This document shows, piece by piece, positions 1 through 5,789 of a DNA stretch of 10,087 bases (positions are counted from its first letter, which is position 1; every line of letters begins with the position of its first letter). Under the pieces are notes generated by a model. That model saw only the letters and a list, made by a program, of their open reading frames with translations. It did not search any database and was not told where the DNA came from. Origin of the DNA: an uncultured Campylobacter sp. (GTDB taxonomy: Bacteria > Campylobacterota > Campylobacteria > Campylobacterales > Campylobacteraceae); contig NZ_CALIBB010000073.1 in assembly GCF_938045595.1 (NCBI RefSeq), positions 1 to 10,087 of the forward strand, given 5' to 3'. Both the position numbers and the translations under genes were made by a program.

Positions 1-1
1 C

Positions 2-201
2 TTGGGACGAAATTTTCGTCGCAACATTCAAATCCATCTTAAAATACTTCCGCTTACGTTTTTCTGGCGGCACGTCGTCTGGCGAACGTCTTTTAAATGA
101 GTTTGAAAATTTTGGACTGCGGCAGACTACTTGTCTAGCCTTGACTTAAAATTTCTGCACAACTCTCAAAATCATCTCGCGATACTTCCGCTTGTCTTTT
201 T
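2..201. repeat. Diverged direct repeat pair in non-coding DNA
   Basis: Two stretches of about 60 bases, near 2-64 and 141-201, can be aligned with short gaps. They share an identical 12-mer (ATACTTCCGCTT at 44-55 and 182-193), flanked by similar TCAAA-ATC-ATCT and TTTTT segments. Read on the minus strand, both copies give a short peptide of related form (KRKY..M.L.V..K): the copy at the right ends in a stop near 143 and the copy at the left runs off the window. This could be two decayed copies of one gene tail or simply a non-coding repeat. No start site with a ribosome binding site is visible for either. The rest of positions 1-377 shows no convincing gene. Confidence 0.4.
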
Positions 202-202
202 G

Positions 203-228
203 CGCTCAAATTTGGTGAAATTTGAGCG
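203..228. other. Perfect 11-bp hairpin with a 4-base loop
   Basis: CGCTCAAATTT at 203-213 is the exact reverse complement of AAATTTGAGCG at 218-228, with loop GGTG. On the plus strand it is followed by a moderately T-rich stretch (229-240), so it may act as a weak terminator for transcription entering from the left, but there is no clean T run. It lies directly beside the right copy of the diverged repeat. Its role is unknown. Confidence 0.5.
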
Positions 229-377
229 TAATTTACTTCTTTCGTGTTCGTCAAATTTGAATGTAAATTTTATGCGAACTAAAAACTCTGCTAAAATTGG
301 CTCAAATTTGACCCAAAGGTCGCGCTGTGCAAATCCCAAATTTGATCCGAAATTTTATCCGCAAACGCATCGTTTAA

Positions 378-1042
378 GAGTGCATTTTACTGCCGTTTTT
401 CTACCCCGACGAGGGAGAGTTTGAGAGTTTTCAAGAGGGATATAGGCTCGCTAGCCGCAAAACGAGCGAGGAGCTAGCGGACGATACGCCAGGGCAGTGG
501 CGCAAGAGCTGGCGGGTATCGCGCGTAACGGCATGGACGATCCGTTTTTTGTCGATTTTGCCCTCGGGGACGCTTCGTCGGTGTATTTTGCCTATCACGG
601 CGCGGGCTCGTGGAAGCCGATTAAAGTCGCGGACGATATCGTTAAATTTGAAGAAATTTTAACCGATCTTGCCGCGCTTGAGGCGCCTTGCTCGCTTGAA
701 GCGATCGCGCCGCTTGCTGATTTAAACAACGAATTTTACCGCGAGCTGGCGGACGACTACGCGCAGCAAGACGAAGCGAGCGAGGAGCCGGGATATAAAT
801 ATTTCAGCGTTTTCATCGAGGATGTGGGCGCGGACAAGGTAAAAACGCTCGTGTTTTTAAAGAAAATTTTTGAGGACGAGAGCTTTGCGGCGGCTAAAGA
901 TAGAGCGCAAAATTTGCCGCTTTGCCTCTTTAGCGGCATAGAGGAGCTGGCGAGCCCGCTGCAAGACAAACTCGCCTCGCTCGGAGTTAAATTTTACGCG
1001 CGGGAGATCTCTTTTAGCGAATTTATCGCGCGAAGTAGTTAA
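378..1042 (+). pseudogene. SMI1/KNR4 (SUKH) family protein with L7/L12-like C-terminal domain, split by a frameshift
   Basis: Two reading frames together give one protein. The first (378-500) reads FYPDEGEFESFQEGYRLASR followed by a TSEELADDTPGQW segment. The second (from 497) begins AQELAGIARNGMDDPFFVDF and continues with VYFAYHGAGSWKPIKVAD, which is typical of SUKH domains. Adding one G after the TGG at 498-500 joins them as TPGQW-AQELA without a gap. The second half (about residues 101-170 counted from 497) reads VFIEDVGADKVKTLVFLKKI, then AAAKDRAQNLP and DKLASLGVKF. This matches the pattern of the ribosomal L7/L12 C-terminal domain (G.NK...IK.......L.EAKD.V...P......A..L...GA). SUKH proteins often serve as immunity proteins against polymorphic toxins. 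A protein started at the GTG at 497 would lack the first part of the SUKH domain and has no good ribosome binding site. No start codon with a ribosome binding site is visible upstream of 378 either, because an in-frame TAA lies at 375-377, so the 5' end may also be lost. A sequencing error is the main alternative to a real frameshift. Confidence 0.7.
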
Positions 1043-1071
1043 GCGGGCAAATTTTAAAATTTTAACTCTCG

Positions 1072-1100
1072 CTGCTGCTAAATTTAAAACTTAGCAGCAG
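1072..1100. terminator. Hairpin downstream of the SUKH gene
   Basis: CTGCTGCTAA at 1072-1081 pairs perfectly with TTAGCAGCAG at 1091-1100 around a 9-base AT-rich loop. It lies 30 bases after the stop codon of the SUKH reading frame. No T run follows, so intrinsic termination is plausible but not proven. Confidence 0.45.
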
Positions 1101-1218
1101 GCTATCCTATAAATTTCGTGCTCGTTCGCTTGCTATCGCAGTGCGTTAACAGCTTTGCGTACGCTGGAGCGCAAATTAAAGCGTAAAATCAAAATGTAAA
1201 ATTGAAGTGGATTTTAAG

Positions 1219-1251
1219 CGCCCTACTTCGTTTTTTACTTGCAGTAGGGCG
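1219..1251. terminator. Hairpin in the convergent spacer between the SUKH gene and tpx
   Basis: CGCCCTACT at 1219-1227 pairs perfectly with AGTAGGGCG at 1243-1251 around a 15-base T-rich loop. It sits between two genes that converge, 67 bases past the tpx stop, where a shared terminator is expected. A strong T tail is absent on both strands. Confidence 0.5.
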
Positions 1252-1317
1252 AATTTGCTTAAAGTAGTGAACTAAAGCGAGGCGAAAATTATCCAAACCT
1301 TGGATCTATTATCTTGC

Positions 1318-1842
1318 TCAGTTAGAGCAGCTGTTGCGAGCGACGAGCTCTGCAAAATCTAGGGCTGCGTCGTAGTCGGGCTCAGAGGCTATGTCGCTTA
1401 CGAGCTCTTTATAAACCACAACGCCTGCGGTATCTATGACGAAGATCGCTCTGGCGCTAAGACCTGCTAATGCGCCGCTGGCGATGAGAGTGCCGTAGCG
1501 GCGACAAAATTCTTTATCACGGAAATCACTTGCAACGCGTAGATTTTTGATCCCCTCAGTCGTGCAAAACCTCCCCATCGCAAACGGTAAATCCATCGAA
1601 ACGACGATTACTTCAGTGTTAGGAAGCGATGCGGCGCGCTCGTTGAACTTACGTGCCTCCGTCGCGCAGACGGGTGTATCTAGCGACGGCACAGCGACTA
1701 TGATTTGCACGTGCTTGCCGCTAGCGATCTCGATTTCGCTTAGATCTTGAGCTACTAAGCGCACTTGCGGCGCGCGATCGCCTAGATTTATCTCTTGCCC
1801 GCTTAACTCTACGGGCTTTCCTTGAAATGTTACTGTTGGCAT
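1318..1842 (-). CDS. tpx: Thiol peroxidase Tpx (atypical 2-Cys peroxiredoxin)
   Basis: This 174-residue protein has the length and layout of bacterial Tpx, which reduces hydrogen peroxide and alkyl hydroperoxides using thioredoxin as electron donor. The peroxidatic motif SLDTPVCATEARKFN places the reactive cysteine at C59 with T56 three residues before it. The resolving cysteine is C93 in GRFC, and R131 in SARAIFVID is the usual active-site arginine. Extra cysteines are at C113 and near the C-terminus (C172), which are not part of the canonical mechanism. The start ATG (1842-1840) has AAAGGA about five bases upstream on the minus strand. It is transcribed alone and divergently from the TM2 gene. 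In a microaerophilic or anaerobic Campylobacter it would act in the cytoplasm or periplasm against peroxide stress; no signal peptide is visible, so the cytoplasm is more likely here. Confidence 0.96.
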   Translation of the reverse strand: MPTVTFQGKPVELSGQEINLGDRAPQVRLVAQDLSEIEIASGKHVQIIVAVPSLDTPVCATEARKFNERAASLPNTEVIVVSMDLPFAMGRFCTTEGIKNLRVASDFRDKEFCRRYGTLIASGALAGLSARAIFVIDTAGVVVYKELVSDIASEPDYDAALDFAELVARNSCSN

Positions 1843-1931
1843 TTTTGTCCTTTGTTTTGAATTTGTAGCGGCGAATATACAAAAATTCCTTAAATTTCAG
1901 GTAAAATTGCTTTAAAAATCAAGGAGAGCAG
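1843..1931. promoter_or_regulatory. Divergent promoter region between tpx and the TM2 gene
   Basis: The 89 bases must carry both promoters. For tpx, minus-strand TATATT (plus-strand 1874-1879) lies 32 bases before the start codon and is a plausible -10 box. For the plus-strand gene, TAAAAT at 1902-1907 lies 25 bases before the ATG. The plus-strand ribosome binding site AAGGAG is at 1921-1926. The region is AT-rich, as usual for Campylobacter promoters. No clear operator for a peroxide regulator was recognised. Confidence 0.45.
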
Positions 1932-3410
1932 ATGGGCGAAGATATTTGGGGCAGCAGCAGCAATCCTGCATCGCTAGCCAGTATAAGACGTAAAAGCGGC
2001 GAAGAAAAAAAGCCCCTGGATGAGAAACCACAGGAGCAATCTGAGAATTTAGATTTAGCGCAAGAAGAACTTGCGGCGGATGATACTATAGAGCAAAATT
2101 CTGCGGCTCAGAATTCTATAGAGCAAAATTCCACTTCCATAAGGCAAAATTTTACTCCACAGAATTCTGCGGAGCAAAATTTAGCTTTTGCAGCTCAAGG
2201 CTTGGATGAAGAAAATTCTATTTTGCGAGATTCTGCCGCGACAGGTTCTAGCGAGCAAGATTCTAACGCTAAAAGTTTGAATTCTACCGAGAATGCCGCA
2301 AACTCGCAGAATTTTACAGAGCAGAATTCCACTTGGCAAAATTCAGCTTCCTTAAATTCCGATAGAATTAGCTCTACGCAAAGCTCAGCTAGGGCTTACG
2401 ATCTAAATAAAGCCTACGCGTTTTATATGTTCCTCGGGCCTTTCGGCGCGCATAGATTTTATCTTGGACATATAATCTCTGCGATTTTTCAGCTTTTAGG
2501 CGGGCTGCCATTTCTCATCTGGCTTTTTTTAGTAGTGGTTGCTGTCATGTGGACGAGTATAGAAGGTAACGAGCTGTTGGCGCTTATAAACTCGTCTCGT
2601 CCGGATTTGGGTGTGCAAGCATCAGACCTAAAAGATATAGAACAGGGCTTTTTTCATTTTATGGTTATTTTCTCGGTGCCCAATGTTTTATTTTTGATTT
2701 GGCTTGTTAGCGACTTTTTTAGGTTGCCTGAAATGGTGCGAAAGCTAAATGTATCCGTAGGCGCGGGAGCAATCCTGTATGTTTATACGGATGACGCTAA
2801 AGAGCAGAGCGAAAATCTATCTACTGCCAAAACTACCCTTTACATAGCGTTTGGGCTTGAGGCGTTAAATGCGGTAGGCAGATATATCAAGAATGTAGAT
2901 AAAGTGGGTGCGTTGGAAGGCGTCGGACTTATATCGATGATATGCCTAGCTGTGGGGCTATATTTTTTAGCGCGGGCAATACGCAGCACCGATCTGCTAT
3001 CAAACGCCGTGTTAGTCGGGGTTTCCTCGGCTATAAGCGCAGTAAGCACTATATTTGTAGGATTTGAATTGTTTAAACCATCGGTTTTTATGATAAGCAT
3101 TTATTGCGTATGCACAGCGGTATATCTGATCTATCAGCTGCTAGTTAGTAAAGAGCTTTACGATTGCAGCGGAGAGAAAAACTATCTAAGAGCGTTTTAT
3201 GTTATTGCAGCTACGGAGATAGTAACTCTAGTCTTGATAGCGCTTGACTCACAGCTTTTCGCCTTAGTATTTGCCATAGGGTGGTTAGCTTCGGTAGTTT
3301 TAAATGTTTCGGCGGTTTATGGTACTAGGGAGGTTACCGCTTCAAAAGGCGGCTACGGCCTAGTGCATCTGGCGTATCACATAAGGCAGATGAACGGGCG
3401 GGAGTTTTAG
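1932..3410 (+). CDS. TM2-domain membrane protein with Asn/Gln/Ser-rich N-terminal region
   Basis: This is a 492-residue inner-membrane protein. Residues 1-155 are hydrophilic and low in complexity, with repeated EQNS / QNS / QNF units (for example at 54-57, 64-67, 80-83, 130-133). The DNA repeats GAGCAAAATTC and AGAATTC there. Residues 156-180 read LNKAYAFYMFLGPFGAHRFYLG, the signature start of the TM2 domain (GxFGxHRFYLG). The matching end, IWLVSDFFRLPEMVRKLN, comes only at about 256-273, so the domain appears split by some 60 residues containing one or two extra helices. Further hydrophobic segments are near 302-314, 331-348, 356-380, 384-404, 420-437 and 442-462, and the tail 463-492 is soluble. 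The start is supported by AAGGAG five bases upstream. A DUF805 gene follows 60 bases later. TM2 proteins have no agreed biochemical function in bacteria; membrane placement is clear, the role is unknown. Confidence 0.85.
   Translation: MGEDIWGSSSNPASLASIRRKSGEEKKPLDEKPQEQSENLDLAQEELAADDTIEQNSAAQNSIEQNSTSIRQNFTPQNSAEQNLAFAAQGLDEENSILRDSAATGSSEQDSNAKSLNSTENAANSQNFTEQNSTWQNSASLNSDRISSTQSSARAYDLNKAYAFYMFLGPFGAHRFYLGHIISAIFQLLGGLPFLIWLFLVVVAVMWTSIEGNELLALINSSRPDLGVQASDLKDIEQGFFHFMVIFSVPNVLFLIWLVSDFFRLPEMVRKLNVSVGAGAILYVYTDDAKEQSENLSTAKTTLYIAFGLEALNAVGRYIKNVDKVGALEGVGLISMICLAVGLYFLARAIRSTDLLSNAVLVGVSSAISAVSTIFVGFELFKPSVFMISIYCVCTAVYLIYQLLVSKELYDCSGEKNYLRAFYVIAATEIVTLVLIALDSQLFALVFAIGWLASVVLNVSAVYGTREVTASKGGYGLVHLAYHIRQMNGREF
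2085..2345 (+). repeat. In-frame degenerate repeats coding EQNS/QNS units
   Basis: Within the TM2 gene, short units such as GAGCAAAATTCT, CAGAATTCT and GAGCAGAATTCC recur irregularly and encode Glu-Gln-Asn-Ser or Gln-Asn-Ser. The spacing is variable, and units alternate between CAAAAT and CAGAAT, so the array has diverged rather than being freshly expanded. Such an array may change length between strains by slippage or recombination while keeping the frame. Confidence 0.65.
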
Positions 3411-3470
3411 GCGTTTAAATTTAAGGGGCGATTAGTATAGTCCTATATTATTTTAAAAAAGGAGTTTTAA

Positions 3471-3914
3471 ATGACTTTTATGGAGTCTGTGCAAACTTGC
3501 GTAAAGCAAAAATACGCCGCATTTAGCGGGCGAGCATCGAGGTCGGAGTACTGGTGGTTTTTTCTATTTACCGTGCTTGGCGGGATTGTTTTGAGCTTGA
3601 TAGATGGTGTTTTAGGCACTACGATAGGGTACAATCAAATAATAGCCGGCAAAATCGTCCATCAAGAAATCGGCATTATAGATGCGCTTTTTCAGCTAGC
3701 TATGCTCGTGCCAGCCATCGCCGTATCGGTCAGGCGACTACATGACACCGATAGAAGCGGCTGGTTTTTTCTGCTTATTTTAACGCCGATCGTGGGTGCT
3801 TTTTTCGGCGATATCGGGCTTTTGGTATCATTTGTGGGTTGGATAGTGCTGCTTGTGTTTTTCGTGCAGCGCGGCGATAGCGGGTCCAATCGCTTCGGAT
3901 ACGATCCGCTATGA
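3471..3914 (+). CDS. DUF805 family inner-membrane protein
   Basis: This 147-residue protein shows the full DUF805 pattern (family of E. coli YhaH/YhaI). The N-terminal motif YAAFSGRASRSEYWWFFLF spans about residues 15-33. A central VPAIAVSVRRLHDTDRSGWF spans 80-99, and the end GDSGSNRFGYDPL has the usual small-residue, N and P pattern. Hydrophobic segments are near 28-48, 70-88 and 98-133. Length is typical for the family. GGAG at 3461-3464 supports the ATG at 3471. It follows the TM2 gene by 60 bases. The two may be co-transcribed, although a weak TATATT at 3444-3449 could give it its own promoter. The function of DUF805 proteins is not established. Confidence 0.93.
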   Translation: MTFMESVQTCVKQKYAAFSGRASRSEYWWFFLFTVLGGIVLSLIDGVLGTTIGYNQIIAGKIVHQEIGIIDALFQLAMLVPAIAVSVRRLHDTDRSGWFFLLILTPIVGAFFGDIGLLVSFVGWIVLLVFFVQRGDSGSNRFGYDPL

Positions 3915-3931
3915 CAAAGCTCTAAACTTTG

Positions 3932-3957
3932 CGGAATTTTAGAATTCTAAAATTCCG
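3932..3957. terminator. Perfect 26-bp palindrome after the DUF805 gene
   Basis: The 26 bases from CGGAATTTTAGAA (3932-3944) to its exact reverse complement (3945-3957) form a perfect palindrome centred on GAATTC. It begins 17 bases after the stop codon. Its position suggests a transcript-end hairpin, but with no spacer the loop must come from the central bases, and no T run follows. A dyad binding site is the alternative. Confidence 0.55.
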
Positions 3958-4051
3958 TGCAGATAAAATTCTTTGTATTATCACTTAAAATTCTACGCAT
4001 AAGCACTTTGTAGCGCTAAATTTTTCTTAAAATAAGCTTTTCAAATCCTCT

Positions 4052-4097
4052 TTAATTGATTGCCATTATCTGTAACTTAGAATTTTTATATTATAAT
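4052..4097 (+). promoter_or_regulatory. Promoter of hutX with Fur-box-like site
   Basis: A perfect -10 box TATAAT is at 4092-4097, preceded by T-rich DNA. At 4052-4070 the sequence TTAATTGATTGCCATTATC matches the classical 19-bp Fur box (GATAATGATAATCATTATC) at 12 of 19 positions, with a strong right half CATTATC and the left-half core GAT. It overlaps the expected -35 area, where iron-loaded Fur would block RNA polymerase. Fur control fits a heme-use gene; binding itself is inferred. Confidence 0.55.
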
Positions 4098-4130
4098 GGC
4101 TCTTAAAATTTTATTTTAGAAAGGATGAAA

Positions 4131-4643
4131 ATGAAAGAGAGAATCGAGGCGCTGTTCGCGCAAAACCCTAAAATTTCGATCGCGCAGATCTGCAAGGAGC
4201 TCGGCGCGAAGGAGATCGACGTGCTGCTAAACCTGCCCGAGCGCTTCGGAAAGAGCGCCGGCGGCGATAAATTCGGCGAGGTCATTAGGGAGCTTGAGAG
4301 TTGGGGCGAGGTGCTTTTCGTAAAAAATACGCCGAGCTTCATCATCGAGTTTAAAACCAAGATCCCAAGCGGCAAGAGCGCGCAGGGATATTATAATTTC
4401 GGCATGGGCGCAAACGGCGATGAGGCGCATGGGCTGGGCATTTTAGGAGGTCATCTAAAGACGGATGAGATCGATAAGATCATCCTCGTGACGCAGACTT
4501 TCATGGGAATGCTCTCGAAATTCGTGGGCTTTTACGACAAAGCGGGCGAGAATATCTTTAAAATTTACGTCTCGCGCGACGAGAAAGGACAGCTGCTAGC
4601 CGAGCAAGACGCGAAATTTGAAGCGCTAAAAGCCGCGATTTAG
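4131..4643 (+). CDS. hutX: Heme utilisation cytosolic carrier protein, HutX/ChuX family
   Basis: The protein (170 residues from this start) belongs to the HutX/ChuX/HugX family, which binds heme in the cytoplasm after uptake and hands it to heme-degrading enzymes. Family features are the N-terminal helical part (1-60), then VLFVKNTPSFIIEFKTKIPS (61-80), GYYNFGMG (86-93), GLGILGGHLKTDEIDKIILV (101-120) and QTFMGMLSKFVGFYDKAGE (122-140), ending in IFKIYVSRDEKGQLL. Length matches the family. Two ATGs compete: the one at 4125 is itself overlapped by the AAAGGA at 4120-4125, while the one at 4131 has that site five bases upstream, so 4131 is chosen. The gene stands alone here: no TonB, ABC transporter, HutW or HutZ is in the window, so partners must lie elsewhere. 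The Fur-box-like site in front suggests induction under iron starvation. Confidence 0.92.
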   Translation: MKERIEALFAQNPKISIAQICKELGAKEIDVLLNLPERFGKSAGGDKFGEVIRELESWGEVLFVKNTPSFIIEFKTKIPSGKSAQGYYNFGMGANGDEAHGLGILGGHLKTDEIDKIILVTQTFMGMLSKFVGFYDKAGENIFKIYVSRDEKGQLLAEQDAKFEALKAAI

Positions 4644-4794
4644 CGCTCGCGCAAGGCCCATCTTGCGTAAAATTTGTCCTTGCGCGGGCATTTAGGTTTG
4701 ATCTCGCCCTTTACGCGCGAGATCAAATCCGTAAAATTCTACTGCGAGATAACACTGCGCGCATTCCTATGCGCTCGCGCAAGACCCGCCTTGC
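4643..4794. repeat. Direct repeat of 24 bases in the spacer after hutX
   Basis: The segments 4643-4666 and 4771-4794 both start GCGCTCGCGCAAG and end in CTTGC, agreeing at 21 of 24 positions. The first overlaps the last base of the hutX stop codon. Each has internal self-complementarity (GCAAG with CTTGC). Between them lies a hairpin. Their role is unknown; they may be members of a short dispersed intergenic repeat. Confidence 0.5.
4695..4729. terminator. 13-bp hairpin downstream of hutX
   Basis: GGTTTGATCTCGC at 4695-4707 pairs with GCGAGATCAAATC at 4717-4729 (one G-U pair) around a 9-base loop. It lies about 50 bases after the hutX stop. The following bases are not T-rich, so it may stabilise the mRNA end or terminate weakly. 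Confidence 0.5.
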
Positions 4795-4984
4795 TCTGCT
4801 CGCTCATCGCTTGCTTAACGGCGCTTTAAAATTCTACGTGGCGCCAACCAAGGCGCTTTAAGCTTGCCAATAAGCTTTCAGGCAAAATTTTAAATTATCG
4901 TTGATGATAAAATTCCAAACTCGCCTCGTCGATACTTCGCGTCTTAAGAGCGCTTGGAATTTCGCGAGATTAGCTCGCGCCCAC

Positions 4985-5020
4985 TCTATCTGAAGCGGAA
5001 TTTTTGCCGCTTCAGATAGA
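4985..5020. terminator. Strong 14-bp hairpin terminator before the AT-rich gene pair
   Basis: TCTATCTGAAGCGG (4985-4998) pairs perfectly with CCGCTTCAGATAGA (5007-5020) around the loop AATTTTTG. On the plus strand it is followed by TCTTTCTTTT, a good T-rich tail. On the minus strand it begins 8 bases after the stop codon of the gene at 5029. It can therefore end transcription of that minus-strand gene and stop plus-strand readthrough from the hutX side. Confidence 0.75.
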
Positions 5021-5028
5021 TCTTTCTT

Positions 5029-5463
5029 TTAACAATTTACTACTAAATTTTCAAAAATTTTATTTATATTGTCTTTGTACTGCGTATCGTCAAACTCTAA
5101 ATTATTATTCGCAATCTTTCGTCCGGCAATATCTCCAAGCTTCATAAGATACTGCTTGAACTTTTCTAAAAATTTATCTACGTTCGCCTTTTTATCGGAG
5201 CCCCACTCATCTGAGCTAAAATGAATATACGCGATAATTTTTTTGCTTTTAAAATAATATTTCGGCTGATAAATTCCCGATTTGGGAAAATAACTCGATA
5301 CTTCTCCGCTCAAACAAAGGCAAATATCGATCTTTTGCAGCGAGCGCATTTCAAAATCGCTAAAAACCCTTTTAATCTCTTGCCTTGTCGCTCTTATAAT
5401 ATCCGGCATGTAGATCGGTACATCATCCGCCCCGCCGATAACGGCATTTATGTTAAATTTCAC
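5029..5463 (-). CDS. Hypothetical small cytoplasmic protein, possibly immunity-type
   Basis: This 144-residue protein starts with GTG (5463-5461) and has GAGG about six bases upstream. It has no signal peptide or membrane helix. Visible segments are an N-terminal strand with a charged helix (INAVIGGADDVPIYMPDII, then RATRQEIKRVFSDF), strands around DICLCLSGEV and KIIAYIHFSSDEWG, and a long C-terminal Lys/Asn-rich helical part. This alpha/beta layout with a conserved-looking DEW is reminiscent of small immunity proteins of polymorphic toxin systems, but I cannot name the family. Its AT content is well above that of the neighbouring hutX and torA-like genes, and it has its own strong terminator, suggesting acquisition from elsewhere. 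It follows an equally AT-rich small reading frame by 14 bases, so both are probably on one transcript. Confidence 0.7.
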   Translation of the reverse strand: MKFNINAVIGGADDVPIYMPDIIRATRQEIKRVFSDFEMRSLQKIDICLCLSGEVSSYFPKSGIYQPKYYFKSKKIIAYIHFSSDEWGSDKKANVDKFLEKFKQYLMKLGDIAGRKIANNNLEFDDTQYKDNINKIFENLVVNC

Positions 5464-5477
5464 ACGGCACCTCGTCC

Positions 5478-5666
5478 TTAAATTATAAAGTGATATTCTT
5501 CAAAATTTCGGCTCATTATATCATCTTCATAATATTTATCTAGTATCGGGGTTTCGAGGGTTTTAAAATCGGCATATTTTTCCTCAAAACAGAGCCGAAT
5601 AAAGATAAATTTTATAAAATCTACGGTTTTAATTTCATATCTCAAAAACTTTCCGCCGCTACGCAA
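5478..5666 (-). CDS. Short AT-rich hypothetical protein, probably a 3' gene remnant
   Basis: The reading frame codes 62 residues from a TTG at 5666-5664 and remains open to an in-frame stop near 5690, with no ATG and no convincing ribosome binding site before TTG. The peptide is rich in aromatic and acidic residues (KYYEDD, FEEYHFII) with no membrane helix or signal peptide. It ends 14 bases before the start of the next gene on the same strand. The lack of a proper start suggests that only the 3' end of a longer gene remains, possibly the partner of the downstream small gene. The product was not recognised; it could also be a chance frame. Confidence 0.4.
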   Translation of the reverse strand: MRSGGKFLRYEIKTVDFIKFIFIRLCFEEKYADFKTLETPILDKYYEDDIMSRNFEEYHFII

Positions 5667-5768
5667 AGAGCGACAAATTTTAAAATTGAAATTTTATACG
5701 TTAAGCTTAAAGCTTATAAAACTCCGATATTTAGGGCAATACAGACTCGAATTTTTATCTTTTATTGC

Positions 5769-5774
5769 TATAAT
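5769..5774 (+). promoter_or_regulatory. Probable promoter of the molybdoenzyme operon
   Basis: TGC-TATAAT (-10 at 5769-5774) follows a T-rich stretch (5751-5763), the usual sigma-70 promoter form in Campylobacter. Transcription would start near 5781, giving a leader of about 60 bases before the TTG start at 5841. Confidence 0.6.
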
Positions 5775-5789
5775 TCCCTTATAAATTTA

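Noticed and set aside
131..424. 97-residue plus-strand frame starting with TTG
   Set aside because: No ribosome binding site, low-complexity AAATTT-driven composition, overlaps the diverged repeat and the hairpin at 203-228, and its 3' part overlaps the SUKH reading frame that starts by 378.
497..1042. Intact gene starting at the GTG at 497
   Set aside because: It would begin inside a conserved SUKH segment, has no suitable ribosome binding site, and the missing N-terminal part is found just upstream in another frame.
2085..2345. Possible CRISPR array from repeated GAGCAAAATTC / AGAATTC units
   Set aside because: Units are short, irregularly spaced, diverged and in frame within a coding gene.
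4125..4130. ATG at 4125 as start of hutX
   Set aside because: The AAAGGA site overlaps this ATG; the ATG at 4131 has correct spacing.
5221..5481. 86-residue plus-strand frame opposite the AT-rich gene
   Set aside because: It is the antisense shadow of the 144-residue minus-strand gene and has no ribosome binding site.
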